DNA from: Euborellia annulipes
Taxonomy: Eukaryota; Arthropoda; Insecta; Dermaptera; Anisolabididae
Assembly (NCBI GenBank): GCA_023213315.1
Contig: JAKCPI010031582.1
Location: 1 to 64,000, forward strand
Length of the DNA: 64,000 nucleotides
Direction of reading: 5' to 3'
The notes under the pieces were generated by a model. The model made no database searches and was not told where the DNA came from. It worked only from the letters and a program-made list of their open reading frames with translations. Position numbers and translations under genes: made by a program. Position 1 is the first letter of the stretch, and each line of letters opens with the position of its first letter. This document shows, piece after piece, positions 47,297-58,059 of the stretch.

Positions 47297-47991
47297 GTCC
47301 CACCCATGCGTTTTCTACTTGTGATTATTTCATTGTTTTTAAAAAAATATCATATATTAACTTTGCCCATCAACCGTAGGTTGGGCAGGTAAAGTTAATG
47401 TAATCGTATAAAAAATCGAAATTTTTCTGAAGCTGCCAAAATGCGTTTTGAGGTCCCCTGAATCCATTTAAGAAGTTTTTGGAATGATGTCTCTCTCTCT
47501 CCGTGTGTGTGTGTGTGTGTGTGTGTCTGTGTGTGTGTGTATGTCTGTGGTGATTTTTTTCGTCAACGAAATCTCAAAAACTATTCATTCAATTGTTTTG
47601 AAATTTTGCAACCATAAACTAGGGGTAGAGGCCAAGAACTGAAAAGCTTTTGGTAAACATCGGGCCATTAGGGGGGCTCAGGGGGAAACAAAATTTTTTT
47701 TCTTACATAACCTATAATTTTTTTTATATATTCAGAAACTAGACTTCCTCCCGAGTAAAATGATATATAATATGTATAACATCGGACCATCAGGGGGGCT
47801 CTAGGGGGGGGGGGGACAAATATTTATTTCTTGAGTAGTTGGTGGGCAAAGTTGTGCGCTCGGCTTAGTCCGACCCTTTATTTTTTAATGGAAACTTTCA
47901 TGGTTCAAACCTAAAAAATTTCCAATAAAGATTTTCATTTTCTTTTATAAAAACAACGAAATAATCACATGTAAAAACGCATGGGTGGGAC
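47297..47991. mobile_element. piggyBac-like non-autonomous element with TTAA flanks
   Basis: The ends GTCCCACCCATGCG and CGCATGGGTGGGAC belong to an inverted repeat of about 50 bp. TTAA lies directly outside both ends (47293-47296 and 47992-47995), the duplication made by piggyBac-type transposases. A second inner inverted pair (actttgcccatcaacc / ggtgggcaaagt) is present. The interior holds a (TG)n tract (47503-47545) and a copy of the core module also seen in Element A (ttgaggtcccctgaatcca). No frame encodes a transposase. Confidence 0.78.
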
Positions 47992-48066
47992 TTAACTTTG
48001 GTGTTCACGGTACACCCAACTAAATTTATTTCAAAGGTATCAGGTCCAAATTTGTATATTTTTATC

Positions 48067-48284
48067 GTGGAGAATTGGAGATAACAGTTAAATTGAGATT
48101 GTCCAGGTTAATAAAACTTCCAGAATAAGACGTTTCGGCCTGAATTATTAGGCCATCTTCAGTTATAATTCCCAATAACTGAAGATGGTCAAATAAATTC
48201 AGGCCGAAACGTCTTATTCTGGGAGTTTTATTAACCTGGATAATCTCAATTTGGCTGATATCTCCAATTCTCCACTATAATATA
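48067..48284. repeat. Palindrome with two hairpin-GAAACG motifs
   Basis: The arms of about 105 bp (48067-48170 and 48178-48284) mirror each other around aattccca. Each arm contains ctgaagatgg, a ggcctg-type hairpin stem and gccgaaacgtcttattct, followed by a ttttattaacctgg block. It may be a back-to-back pair of element ends, for example Penelope-like. No reverse transcriptase is visible. Confidence 0.75.
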
Positions 48285-48289
48285 CCACA

Positions 48290-50765
48290 ACCTCAAAAAG
48301 CAACTTTTGTATATTTTTGCTTCTGCGAGTCACTCCTTTATCCATTGTAAAGTAGTAGCGGCTTGTAATGAAGAAACTCCACTCAGTACTAAATGTTATT
48401 TAATAAAAAAAATATATATATGACCTCTCATCATTTTATTATTAAACAATCAGAATGAAAATTTTTAAAGAAGGATGGCAGGAGCAGTAAAAATTAAATC
48501 CTCTGATTGCTTATTGAAATTTGGGAAGTTTCGGATCAAATGTTTTGTCCCATATGTTGTACTGCACAATGAGGATGATTTCACAATAACTTATTTTCTA
48601 ATAATGTATAGTAGTATAATAAAATGATGAGATGTAATATTTTTATAATAATATTTAGTAGTAGTAGATTTTCTTCATTATAAGGTAAAGTGCTAAGCAA
48701 GGCCAACTACTTGACCATAGATTAAGAAACCAACCCTAAATGTTTAAAATTAGTCTCGTGCTTTGAAACTCTTAGTAATTCATTAATCATCGGATGTGAC
48801 ATTAAAAAATTAAATTTTTTATTAATTATTTTAGGCCTATATTGTTTTTATAATATTTTATAAATTTATATAAAAATAAAAATCCTACCTCCCCTCTTGT
48901 AAATTAAATGTTTATAATGTAAATGGATTGTGTATAGTCTTAAAAGAAGCTTGTTATTACATAAAATTACAGCCCAAAAAAAAGCATCATTATCATTACA
49001 GCTAATTATTTAATCATCTCTAGTAATATATTTTTGAATACTTTAAAATCATGAAAATTTAAAATTATTCTTATTATATAATTGAACTGTGCCCTTACAT
49101 TCATAATTATTTAGTTTTCGTAGAAAAATTCAAATTGAAATCTTTAAATAACTAGTTATAAAAGACGATGTGTGGCAACATCAACTAAAAATGAACTAAA
49201 ATTAAAGCTGTTTGTCTAAGTTAATTAGTAAGAAAATAAATTAATGAATGAACCACCCACGAAGAAGAAATTATTTACACGCCACTTTGTGAGAGGGAAT
49301 AGAATAAATCAAGTTTGCACAAAATTTGAAATTTATCATAACACCCACCCACAGACATAGACTGGTACAATCGTGTATTTTATAGAGAGAAAATTATATA
49401 CTCATTTCAAATATGATATATTTCTTAATTAAATAAATATTGGTTATTTTTTGTTTATATTGAAATATTTAAAAATAAATCTCGTGATAGACAGTTGGAG
49501 TTCGTGGTTAGGAACTAATTGAGAACTCCTTCTTTCCTTCCCCACCTGAAATGCACGCCACCCACGATGACTGGACTATAGTATAGAAAATTATAACCTT
49601 AGAATGAATGCATTCTATCAATACAAGTTCAAGTGATTTCAATCTAACCTGTTTCATGTCCTATAAAATTCCATTTTGAACCAGACTCATTTTACTTTTT
49701 TTTCGAAAGGTTTATTTATCATTATTTTATGATCACAAGCTTTAAGAAAGCTTTAAATATGCCCCGTATATATGGGCCTGTCAATGTATTTCCCTACCAA
49801 ATACCGTAAGGTATTAGAAATATTTTTTTTAATTATTTTGGGAGAAGGGTGTGTTTGTCTAAATGGCCTCCGATGCCGAAAAAGACCTTAAACGAATTTA
49901 AAAAAAGTGTTTGAACTCCTCCCCTCCTGCCTACAATCCTGCCTATGTGAATTCATACAAATCTGAAGAGAAAATTTATAAATTTTTGTTGAACTTACAG
50001 GGGAATGATGTTCAATAGTTAGCGAAGCGTTGAGCGAAGGTGTTTTGTAATTGCGATGTCATCTCGTTCTCATTGGTAGGTAGCGCAGCAAAATCACTTG
50101 ACTCGTAGCTGAAAAAATTAATCATGATTAGAAATAAATAAAAAATTTGGTATTAAAATAGTTCTTATCTAGATTATATCAAAAAAAAAAAAAAAAAAAT
50201 TAATATTTTAATTAAAGGGGCACGGTAGTAAGATTTGGTTTTTAATAAATTCCTTTAGAAGAATAAAGAAAATTAATATAATAATCATTAGAAATGTTTT
50301 ATTGAAAGAGGGGATATTATATAGATCATTATACATAAATTGAATGGTTTTGCAATAACCTAAGTATATAATTGTAAAATAGGAAATTTTATTAGATCTA
50401 ATTTTAATAATAAAAATAAAATAAAAATATTCACTTTAAAATCTCATCTCTTTCGTATTTTTTTTTTTTTATATTAATCTTAGATAATATCTATTAGTCT
50501 AATAATAGAAATATTAAAAAAAAAAAAATTCTAACCGTACAAAAAGACTATGAAACTATGAAGATAAACAATTCGAATGATATTCAAAAGGGACTTCATC
50601 TAACAACATATCAATGGATGAGAAAGTGATAAAATAGAGCGCTACTTTCGCATCAAAGGGAAAGGAAATGACGCTACCCTTGAAAGCCAAAGATGCATTC
50701 ATTCACTCTTATCCTCACAATTTCATACTCAAGGGTTTCGAGAATCATCTCTAATTTATAATAAA
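48290..50765. other. AT-rich DNA, no gene recognised
   Basis: Long unique stretch with A/T runs. No element ends or credible frames were found. Confidence 0.45.
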
Positions 50766-50782
50766 AATGAAAAGGATTAAAA

Positions 50783-50920
50783 AAATGCCTGCACCCCCAA
50801 TAGATATTATCATATATAACGGTTATCGTAAAGTCTTAAATGGTTAAGTTGCCGAAAAGATTGTGTGAATGTGTGTGTGTGTGTGAGTGAATGAGAAAAA
50901 GTGTGAATGTTAAAAAAAAA
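50783..50920 (+). mobile_element. 5'-truncated SINE-1 with target duplication
   Basis: It starts in the middle (aatgcctgcaccccc), continues through cggttatcgtaaagtctt and the tail to poly(A). The 13-bp duplication aaaaggattaaaa is at 50770-50782 and 50921-50933. Truncation at insertion therefore occurs in this family. Confidence 0.88.
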
Positions 50921-50934
50921 AAAAGGATTAAAAT

Positions 50935-51220
50935 GGAAAATAAATACCTAGAGAGGTGAAGAGGATGTTGGAATACACTGTTTTGAAATGGAAATAATCC
51001 AGGATAAAAGGCATCATGGATTGGAAAGAGTGCAGCTCTGGACGCTTGCTAATCTGGCGGGAGCGGAGAGAGGATCAATCTTTCAAGCTTCTTGGCTGAC
51101 CGTGCAGCTTCTACTGAAGACAAAGGCGACACCAGCCTTGGGCGACACCGGCTACTAGTGTTAAACGAACGAAACAATGGCGCCACGTGACATCAATGCT
51201 CTCTGCTATTATTTTAAATC
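50935..51220. other. GC-richer unique patch
   Basis: 51000-51190 is less AT-rich and not repeated here. No frame was recognised. Confidence 0.3.
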
Positions 51221-51395
51221 TTTACTTTCTCTTACCTATGTATATATGATATAACAATAAATAAATATTTACACATTTTTATAAATTTTACATCTTGAAT
51301 TCTAATATATCGGCGGAAACTAAATATATCTTGACACAAAAAAATCTGATGTGACAAGCACAGAACACAACTTTCGATTACCGAAGACAAGAGAA
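51221..51395 (+). mobile_element. Internally deleted Element A
   Basis: The first ~30 nt (actttctcttacctatgtat) are joined directly to the last ~140 nt (cacatttttataaattttac onward). Half of the terminal hairpin is present, and the closing arm is missing. It is a MITE-like deletion derivative. Confidence 0.75.
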
Positions 51396-51664
51396 CATTC
51401 ATCGAGTAGAAAGAGAGAGAAAACCGTGAGTGCAAGTGAGAAAGAGATACTTTCTTAAATCATCTGCTTTCAGCACAAGGACAAGCCGTCTGCAAGTGAA
51501 ATAATCGGCTCCGACGTCACGCGTTCTCAGAATCAATTAAAAAAGCAATAAAATTAAAAATATATTATTATATTCCCCGAACTGAAAAAAATCTGCTCAA
51601 TTAAAAAAAAAATATATATATATATATTTTTTTAATATAGGCTAATTAATATAAATTCTTTTTT

Positions 51665-52238
51665 TTTTTACTTTCTCTTACCTTATATATGAAATATATA
51701 GAGAGAGAAAGTATTGCGATCATGTCAAAATTTCGATGTCGAGATTTTGATGGGTATACATGTTTTGAGATCCCCTGAGTCCAAAAAAGTGGGTCCCGCA
51801 AATTGGTCTGTGTGTGAATATTTTTAACCATGAAGAAAATGAGCTATGAGGTTAAAATTTTATATTTAAGTTAGGCGTCCTCCGAACTCGTGAAAATAAG
51901 CTTTTAAACAAAATCGGCCAAAAAGTACTAATACTTTGCTGATGTATTTTTTCAGTTTTTTTTTTTTTTCGATTTTCTCAAAATCCGCTTCAACGATTTT
52001 GTTTAAAATTCATAAATCACCTATTTTTTTAGATACTTTTTAAAAAGTATATCAGAGATATTTTTTGTGAAAATTGATTGAAGTACACTTTACTGATGTG
52101 GAAGCATTCGTAGTTAAGAGCCATCTATGAGTCGCGTGGTCAAGTTTGAAACTAAGCTGCTATGGGAAACTAAATATAGCTCAACACAAAAAATCTGGTG
52201 TGACCAGCACGGTGCTGTGAGCTAGCCACACAAGATTT
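51665..52238 (+). mobile_element. Element A copy, variant with shortened hairpin
   Basis: The T-run, ACTTTCTCTTACC end and internal blocks are present. The X-box region is lost. The terminal stem is short (aatctggtgtgac...gccacacaagatt). Confidence 0.8.
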
Positions 52239-52396
52239 AAAAAATGATTGTATTGTTCATTGTAGGGAAGACAAAAAATAACTTATCTAAAAATAATATT
52301 ACATATTTTTTTGTTATTAGGAGGAATATTTAAATCTAATATTTATCTTATTTAATCGTCTGATCTAGGGTGGAGCCCTGGGGGGTTGGAATTAGT

Positions 52397-52518
52397 CCAG
52401 TGGCGCTAGATTTTGGGGGTGGAATTTTGGCTGTAAGCAGATTTAATGTTGAATAAATATTTAATAAAATATAATTTTTTTTTGGTAGGGGGCGGGTAAG
52501 TTTCTAGGTGCGGCCCTG
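52397..52518. mobile_element. Possible small hAT MITE
   Basis: The ends CAGTGGCGCTAGA and TCTAGGTGCGGCCCTG are similar inverted sequences, but the 8-bp flanks do not match. Confidence 0.4.
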
Positions 52519-52519
52519 T

Positions 52520-53220
52520 CCTCGACTCTTCCGTATATTCAGTCAGGGACTGCCCAGACACCAGAAGTTGATTAAAAAAAAGTAATAATCGTTTTAAAAA
52601 TCAATAAACATTTTTATTTAATTCGTAGGCCATTATTTTTCTAAAAAAATCTCCCAACTATTATTATACCACATACAGAAGTCTATATTTATTAAAGCTA
52701 TTTCGAAATTTTGGTGTAGAATGCATTTTTTTTAAACAAATCAATATCTCTATTATAAAACAAATAACCTAGTATCAAATAAAAAAAATTCGTTCGCCAC
52801 TTGACGCCTGCCCTCAGGGTCCTGAGTTCGGAGCTTGAGGCCGGCAGGTGCATCCGCCATCCAGCATCCGCATCCAGGACCTCCCGCCAGGGAATGTTAA
52901 TTGATTCCTGGTCGGCCGGCAATCACGGCCGACATTTACATCTACCGTTTCTCATCTCTCTGTGATTTTTATATTTTTCTTTTAGATAAATGAAATTCTA
53001 ATAATGATAAATGGTTGTTTATCTTATTTTCATTTTTAAATTAACCTTTTAGTGATTTAATATCAGATTAGATATGTTATTATATAAATTCATTAAAGAA
53101 ACCTAAAAACGAAATTAGTTTTTGTTTTAGGGGATATAGGTTCTAATTATTTATTTTAAAATTTGTGGCTTACATTGTTAGTTCTTTCAACGATTAAGTG
53201 AATTTTACTTCTCTGTATTT
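52520..53220. other. AT-rich DNA with a GC-richer patch at 52795-52935
   Basis: The patch (gcatccgccatccagcatcc; ggtcggccggcaatcacggc) is unique. No gene is recognised. Confidence 0.35.
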
Positions 53221-53224
53221 CATA

Positions 53225-54405
53225 CGAGGGGCTGTCAAAAAATAAATGGAATTTATTTTATACTAGAAAATTCTGCTTACTTTTATTCAAATTCCATTAC
53301 AGATCTTCAAAGTAGGCTCCTTCGATAAAATACGATTCCAGCGTTCAGTCCACTGTCCAAAACACTCGCTGATACCCCTTTTTGATAATCTGTTGAGTAG
53401 TCATTCGGGGCAACTGTGGGCACTTTTCACTTTCAAAGTATACTATGTTTTAAATATTAAAGCTAGAGAAGTCAAAACATATTCTTTAGAAAGAGATTTA
53501 ACTGTTATTTGACTAATAATGAAAATAGAAAATTAAATAAACAAAAGCATTTTTTTTTGAAACAAACAGTTAAAGACAAAAATTCGAAATGCATTCACTT
53601 GCCCCTTATTGCGCGCATTCGTTGGAGTACGGTAAGTAAGCGCATATGGGGTAAGTAAAAACATTCCTTAGTGAATGTCAATGCAATTATGACATACGAA
53701 AGTGCCTCTTTCATAAGCAGTGTACTGTTCGTGACTTCATTCCTCACAAGCGCTACACTTGATCCAATCCTCTTTTGATGGTTCTTCGAATTTACCTCCC
53801 TTCTCCCTCACTTCTTTCCGGAGATATACCCTTTACACTTACCCACTGCGCTCAGTTACTGCGAATGACTCTACACCCGAAATTTTGTGGTTTAGCTATC
53901 GATCACGTGGTAGATAAGCAACTTACTGTTACTGTGAATTACTAATGCGAAGTATTGAAGAGGCCATTAAGAAGGAAAATTGCAACAGAAAGACCACATC
54001 TCATGGGATCAAATGGGATCTTTCACCAGGATAATGCACCGGCACATCGCGCGCCATCAGGACAATCAATAGGCTCAAGAAACAATCACTGAATTAAGCA
54101 TACTCCATATTCACCGGACCTAGCGCCGTGTGACTTCCACCTATTTCCTGGAGTGAAAAAAGACCTTCGGGGTCGTCATTTACAGAGTGATCGAAAACTA
54201 AACAACAACATTTCTGGTGTACTTAACATTATCAAAAACTACCAAAAAGGGGCTTCAGGGAGTGTTTGAACAGTGGACTGAACGCTGTAATCGTTGTATT
54301 TTGTCCGAGGGAGATTACTTTGAAGATCTGTAATGGAATTTGAATAAAAGTAAGCATAATTATTTAATAAAAAAATAATTCAGGTTATTTTTTGACACCT
54401 CCTCG
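53225..54405 (+). mobile_element. Mariner-like DNA transposon, degraded
   Basis: The ends CGAGGGGCTGTCAAAAAATAA and TTATTTTTTGACACCTCCTCG are inverted repeats with a few mismatches, and TA flanks both (53223-53224 and 54406-54407). Length is 1,181 bp, near the usual 1.3 kb. The segment 53560-53930 is hard to match to a transposase and may be an insertion or heavily decayed. Confidence 0.88.
53960..54260 (+). pseudogene. Mariner transposase remnant (DDE catalytic region)
   Basis: A mariner transposase cuts and pastes the element at TA sites using three acidic residues (DD34D). One frame at about 54020-54195 reads FHQDNAPAHRAP, then after a short stretch and a stop codon HTPYSPDLAPCDFHLFPGVK. 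These are the second and third catalytic regions (D of QDNAPAH and D of YSPDLAPCD). Only about 28 positions separate the two aspartates instead of the usual 34, and an in-frame TGA lies between them, so residues are deleted and the protein is dead. Upstream, RRAIKKENCNRK fits the segment before the second aspartate. The N-terminal helix-turn-helix is not recognisable. Confidence 0.85.
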
Positions 54406-54464
54406 TAGGAAACATAGGAATGATAACAAAATATCATAAATCCCTAAATGGCCTCAGAAGCGAT

Positions 54465-54520
54465 TAGCAAAGATGAAAGAAAGTTATGCGCTGTGCGATC
54501 AGCCACACCAGGTTTTTTTA
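54465..54520 (+). mobile_element. Element A terminal fragment
   Basis: The part gaaagttatgcgctgtgcga...agccacaccagg matches one arm of the terminal hairpin. It is old and lies just outside the mariner. Confidence 0.5.
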
Positions 54521-54524
54521 TGTT

Positions 54525-55640
54525 GGGGTCTTTCTTACTTTCTTTTAAATAATCATAAAAAATTTAGAATGTGTTTGAAAAGAGATAAAAATGAATATTT
54601 AAAATATCAAGGGAGTGGTTGTTGAAGGTTCAAAAGATTTTTTTTTTTTGTTTTTCTTTTATTTCTTGCTAAAAGATGCATCACGTGACCGATTAGATCC
54701 GAGCCGAAGAGCTATTTAGTTCTCTATGGTTCGCCTAAAGGAGGCATGCATAATCCAAAAGAAAGAAGAAAAACAAACTATTTGAATATTTTATGAAAGG
54801 GGAAAGAAAATCGTTCCAAATATTAATAGATAGATCAGGCCGGCGGTAGCAAAACGAAAAATTCACTTCTCATTTCCTTAATGCGATCACGCGAGGTATC
54901 CAGATGCTATAGAGAGAAGCAATTCGGCAATTTCCAAGTTTTATTTTTTTTTTTTTTAATCGTTTCCAAAAGATATATAAATTTTGGCAAGTCCTCTATG
55001 ATTTTCAAATCGATCGTTTATCTCAATAATAGAGTATTTTTGTTAGAATTTTAAAAATAAAAATAACACGTCTAGAAAATTTTTAATATTTAGGGAAATT
55101 ATGAAAATCACAGTGTCTTTCAAAAAACCAATTTAGAAATATTTCTATCCAATTTCTTTTTATTATAATATATTAACCTTTTAAATAAAAACGTCTAAAA
55201 ATTAAAATTATAGAAAGGGATGATTATATGTTATTTTTTTATGAAAAAACATAATCGAATTCCGAAGGTTTTTTAAATTAATTCAATTCAATGAAAGTCT
55301 ACCAGTACCTATCCCTTTACAGGATATATTTTAAGGGTATATTTAAGAATATTTAATATTTATTTGAGTAATTTATTATTCTCCTATACAGTAGGCCTAT
55401 ATACTGAATATGAAATGGGGAAAGGTTATCTAAAGGATAAAAAACAGCACTTTGACAAAGAAGAGTGATTACCTTTAGCCTTAATTTTTAATTTGTAACT
55501 GAAAGATAGTGATAATCAGAGACTTTCAGAAAAAATACTTTCCCGGGGGTGTAAACATAAAAAAAAGTGAAAAGCACTGAAAATACCAATTAATTTTTTT
55601 AACTCAACTTAATTTGTTAGTGCATTCCTTCTTGCATTCC
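54525..55640. other. AT-rich DNA, no gene recognised
   Basis: A GC-richer patch at 54670-54760 is unique. Nothing else supported. Confidence 0.45.
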
Positions 55641-55643
55641 ACT

Positions 55644-55934
55644 CACTGGCGTATATAAGGGGGGGGGGCGAGAGGACCCGGGCCCACCGAAGTTTTTCAA
55701 TGAAACTCGTATACAAAAAAAAAGGTCAAAAGTATATTCGCAACAGGGGAAAAAAAGGTAAAACGGAAAAATTTGGATTAAAAAAACAAAATTGATGAAA
55801 ATTTGTCTTTGTGAGGGTCCGGGCTCCTTGGGGTTCAGGATATCTGGTATTTTAAAAATATTTTTTTGTATGGGATAGGGGAATATTTAAAAAAGAGTTG
55901 GCCCTCTCCGAAAAAAATTCTATATACGCCCCTG
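55644..55934. mobile_element. hAT MITE (CACTGGCGTATATA family)
   Basis: The ends CACTGGCGTATATA and TATATACGCCCCTG are inverted with one or two mismatches, and a G-run follows the left end. Flanks attccact and ctttcact agree at 6 of 8 positions. Length is 291 bp. Confidence 0.72.
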
Positions 55935-55939
55935 CTTTC

Positions 55940-57216
55940 ACTATATTTTAATTAATAAATTATAATCCCATATTTCTTTATAATTTTTTTATTTATATTT
56001 TTGATATTTTCTTTTGGGAAGGGGAGTTTGGATCTTCATTTCTCACCCTCCTGTTAAGTGAAATTAAAGCCTAAAAAAAAAAATTCTAATATAAACGTTT
56101 GTAAATATATTTTATTGTAATTTTCTAATAGAAAAATGACACCTTGAAACTGTTTCCCCTAAACTGATTAATTTTTAACCAGTTATGCTTTTAAGACAAG
56201 ATAATGGAAGAATTTATGAAATCCATGCTATATAAAAAAAAAAGCACGAAGCAATTTGGTATGGCAGGCGTTCTTCTTTAAAGAGACGGCTGGATTCAGG
56301 ACCAAGGATTTTAGGGGAGGACCTTAATAAGTGCACGTGTGCATCAGCAGCCCTATGAGCCCTAAAGGGAGCAAGTGCACCGCCCTTATGGTTCCACTTG
56401 ACCAAAGTTTACCAAGCTCCCCCTTAGGCTCATTTCCAATATATATTATGTTGACAAGTTGCCGCCAAATGAATTTGTCCTAATGAATTCAAAGCTTAAA
56501 ATCTTCTCCCCGTCAGTATATATAAAAACAAACCCTTGTTTTGGCTTGTTTACAGGTTTTTCCCTCTATTAACAAATTCTACTGGCACTTTCATAAAGAG
56601 AGAGTCAGGAAAAAAAAATTGAAAGGGACAGTCGTCTTTTGAGTGTTGCGAATGGACGACTTGTGCAATCATTCAATCCATCCGTTCTTCAGCTGACACG
56701 GATCGGCCATCGAGCATGAAAACCATGATTTCGATCTTAACTGTTTATAATCATAGGGATTATATCATTTTTTTCTTCGCAATATGAATCTTTTCCTTGA
56801 CTTTAAAACAAGTTAAAATATGATTGACAATCAAGACATTATAACCCAAAAATATTATTATTTGTAAATAAGGCCTAATCTAAATTCATTTAATTATTTA
56901 CAAAAAAATAATACAATTTAACTAGTTGTTTCTTGATGGCTGGATCCTCATATAATACAATTTAATGTTGAGATTAAATGATTATTTTAAATACATAAAT
57001 TGGTTACATTTTTTTATCAGAGATTTTTTTAATTAGGATTTGAGAAAGGCACTCTTCAAATAGCATATTCTCCAAAGGAAAAGATTACCAGCCTGGTCGA
57101 GACCGAGACCCTGACCGGATACCCGTTTGGCCGGTTAATCCGAGGTTCGGTGAAAAATTTATTTTCATTCATTTTCATCATACGTTTTCGTTTTCTTAAC
57201 TCGCCTATTTTTGTTT
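55940..57216. other. Unique DNA with GC-richer patches
   Basis: The patch at 56250-56490 contains gcacgtgtgcatcagcagcc and gttgacaagttgccgccaaa. The patch at 57090-57160 contains ggtcgagaccgagaccctga. Neither is repeated. A 63-codon minus frame at 56214-56405 is unrecognised. Confidence 0.3.
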
Positions 57217-57231
57217 AAGAGATCTCAAGCC

Positions 57232-57475
57232 TTTTTCTTCTTTCTTTGCCTTTTTTATTCCCGCGGTGCGGGGTCGGCGGTAAAGGGGGCGATGGAATGG
57301 TTTTTTTGCGACCGGAAGAAATAGAACAGGCCGGCCTGGCCCGTCCCACTGCCTGGCGCTTGTTGAAAACATAGAAGGAAGGGACAGACATATAAAGAAT
57401 AGAAGGACTGCCAGTCCCAGCTCGGGTAGCTCGTGGTCGCCATCCACGTACCCACAAGATGTGGGCCCCTGAGCA
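57232..57475 (-). mobile_element. Retroposon R3, copy 2
   Basis: It has the same blocks as 34884-35127, with a pyrimidine tail (tttttcttctttctttgcc) at the left. The 15-bp duplication aagagatctcaagcc is at 57217-57231 and 57476-57490. Overlapping minus-strand frames of 80-130 codons here are products of its GC-richness, not genes. Confidence 0.85.
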
Positions 57476-57674
57476 AAGAGATCTCAAGCCTATGAAGTAG
57501 AAAAATACACTGGGAAGCAAGCGAGTAAACAAAAAACAAACTCGGGAATTGCTTCCCTCTCTCTCTTTACCATCTGAACGAATATATTGCACAATGTTAC
57601 ACCTCACAGTTTAATTAAAATACAAAAATATGGGGATTGACTTCCCCGAGACTTTCTCGTATATTCTTTTGGAA

Positions 57675-57990
57675 TTACGTCTGGGTGTGTGTGTGAACAC
57701 GATTGCTTAAAAACCAAAGCAGCTAGATCGATGAAATTTGGTATATGCTCCTTACACTAAAATTGTAGATTTCTATCAACTTTTGGAGTAAATAAGTCAC
57801 TTGGAAGTAGTACTTTACTTAAAAAAGTTTTTTCAAAAATTTTGAAATTTTCAAATACTGTATTTTATTATAATATAACAAAAAAATTGAAAATTTCAAA
57901 ATTTTTGAAAAAACTTTTTAAGTAAAGTACTACTTCCAAGTGACTTATTTACTCCAAAAGTTGATAGAAATCTACAATTTTAGTGTATGT
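57675..57990. repeat. Repeat D, copy 2, ending in a palindrome
   Basis: The first part matches 29492-29640. From 57754 the sequence runs to about 57865 and then reads back as its own complement to 57986 (acactaaaattgtag mirrored), giving ~110-bp arms. Copy 1 lacks this mirror. A tRNA-like gattcgattcccgggg follows at 58014-58029. Confidence 0.8.
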
Positions 57991-58059
57991 CCCGGAAAGG
58001 CTGGCGATTCTGGATTCGATTCCCGGGGACCATGGGATGTTTGGCCTCGCCAATAAAAA

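Noticed and set aside
52397..52518. Certain hAT MITE
   Set aside because: The ends are similar but the flanking 8 bp differ, so it is kept only as a low-confidence feature.
57205..57607. Minus-strand frames of 80, 94 and 130 codons as genes
   Set aside because: They lie in the R3 retroposon, overlap in three frames, and the second R3 copy does not keep any of them.
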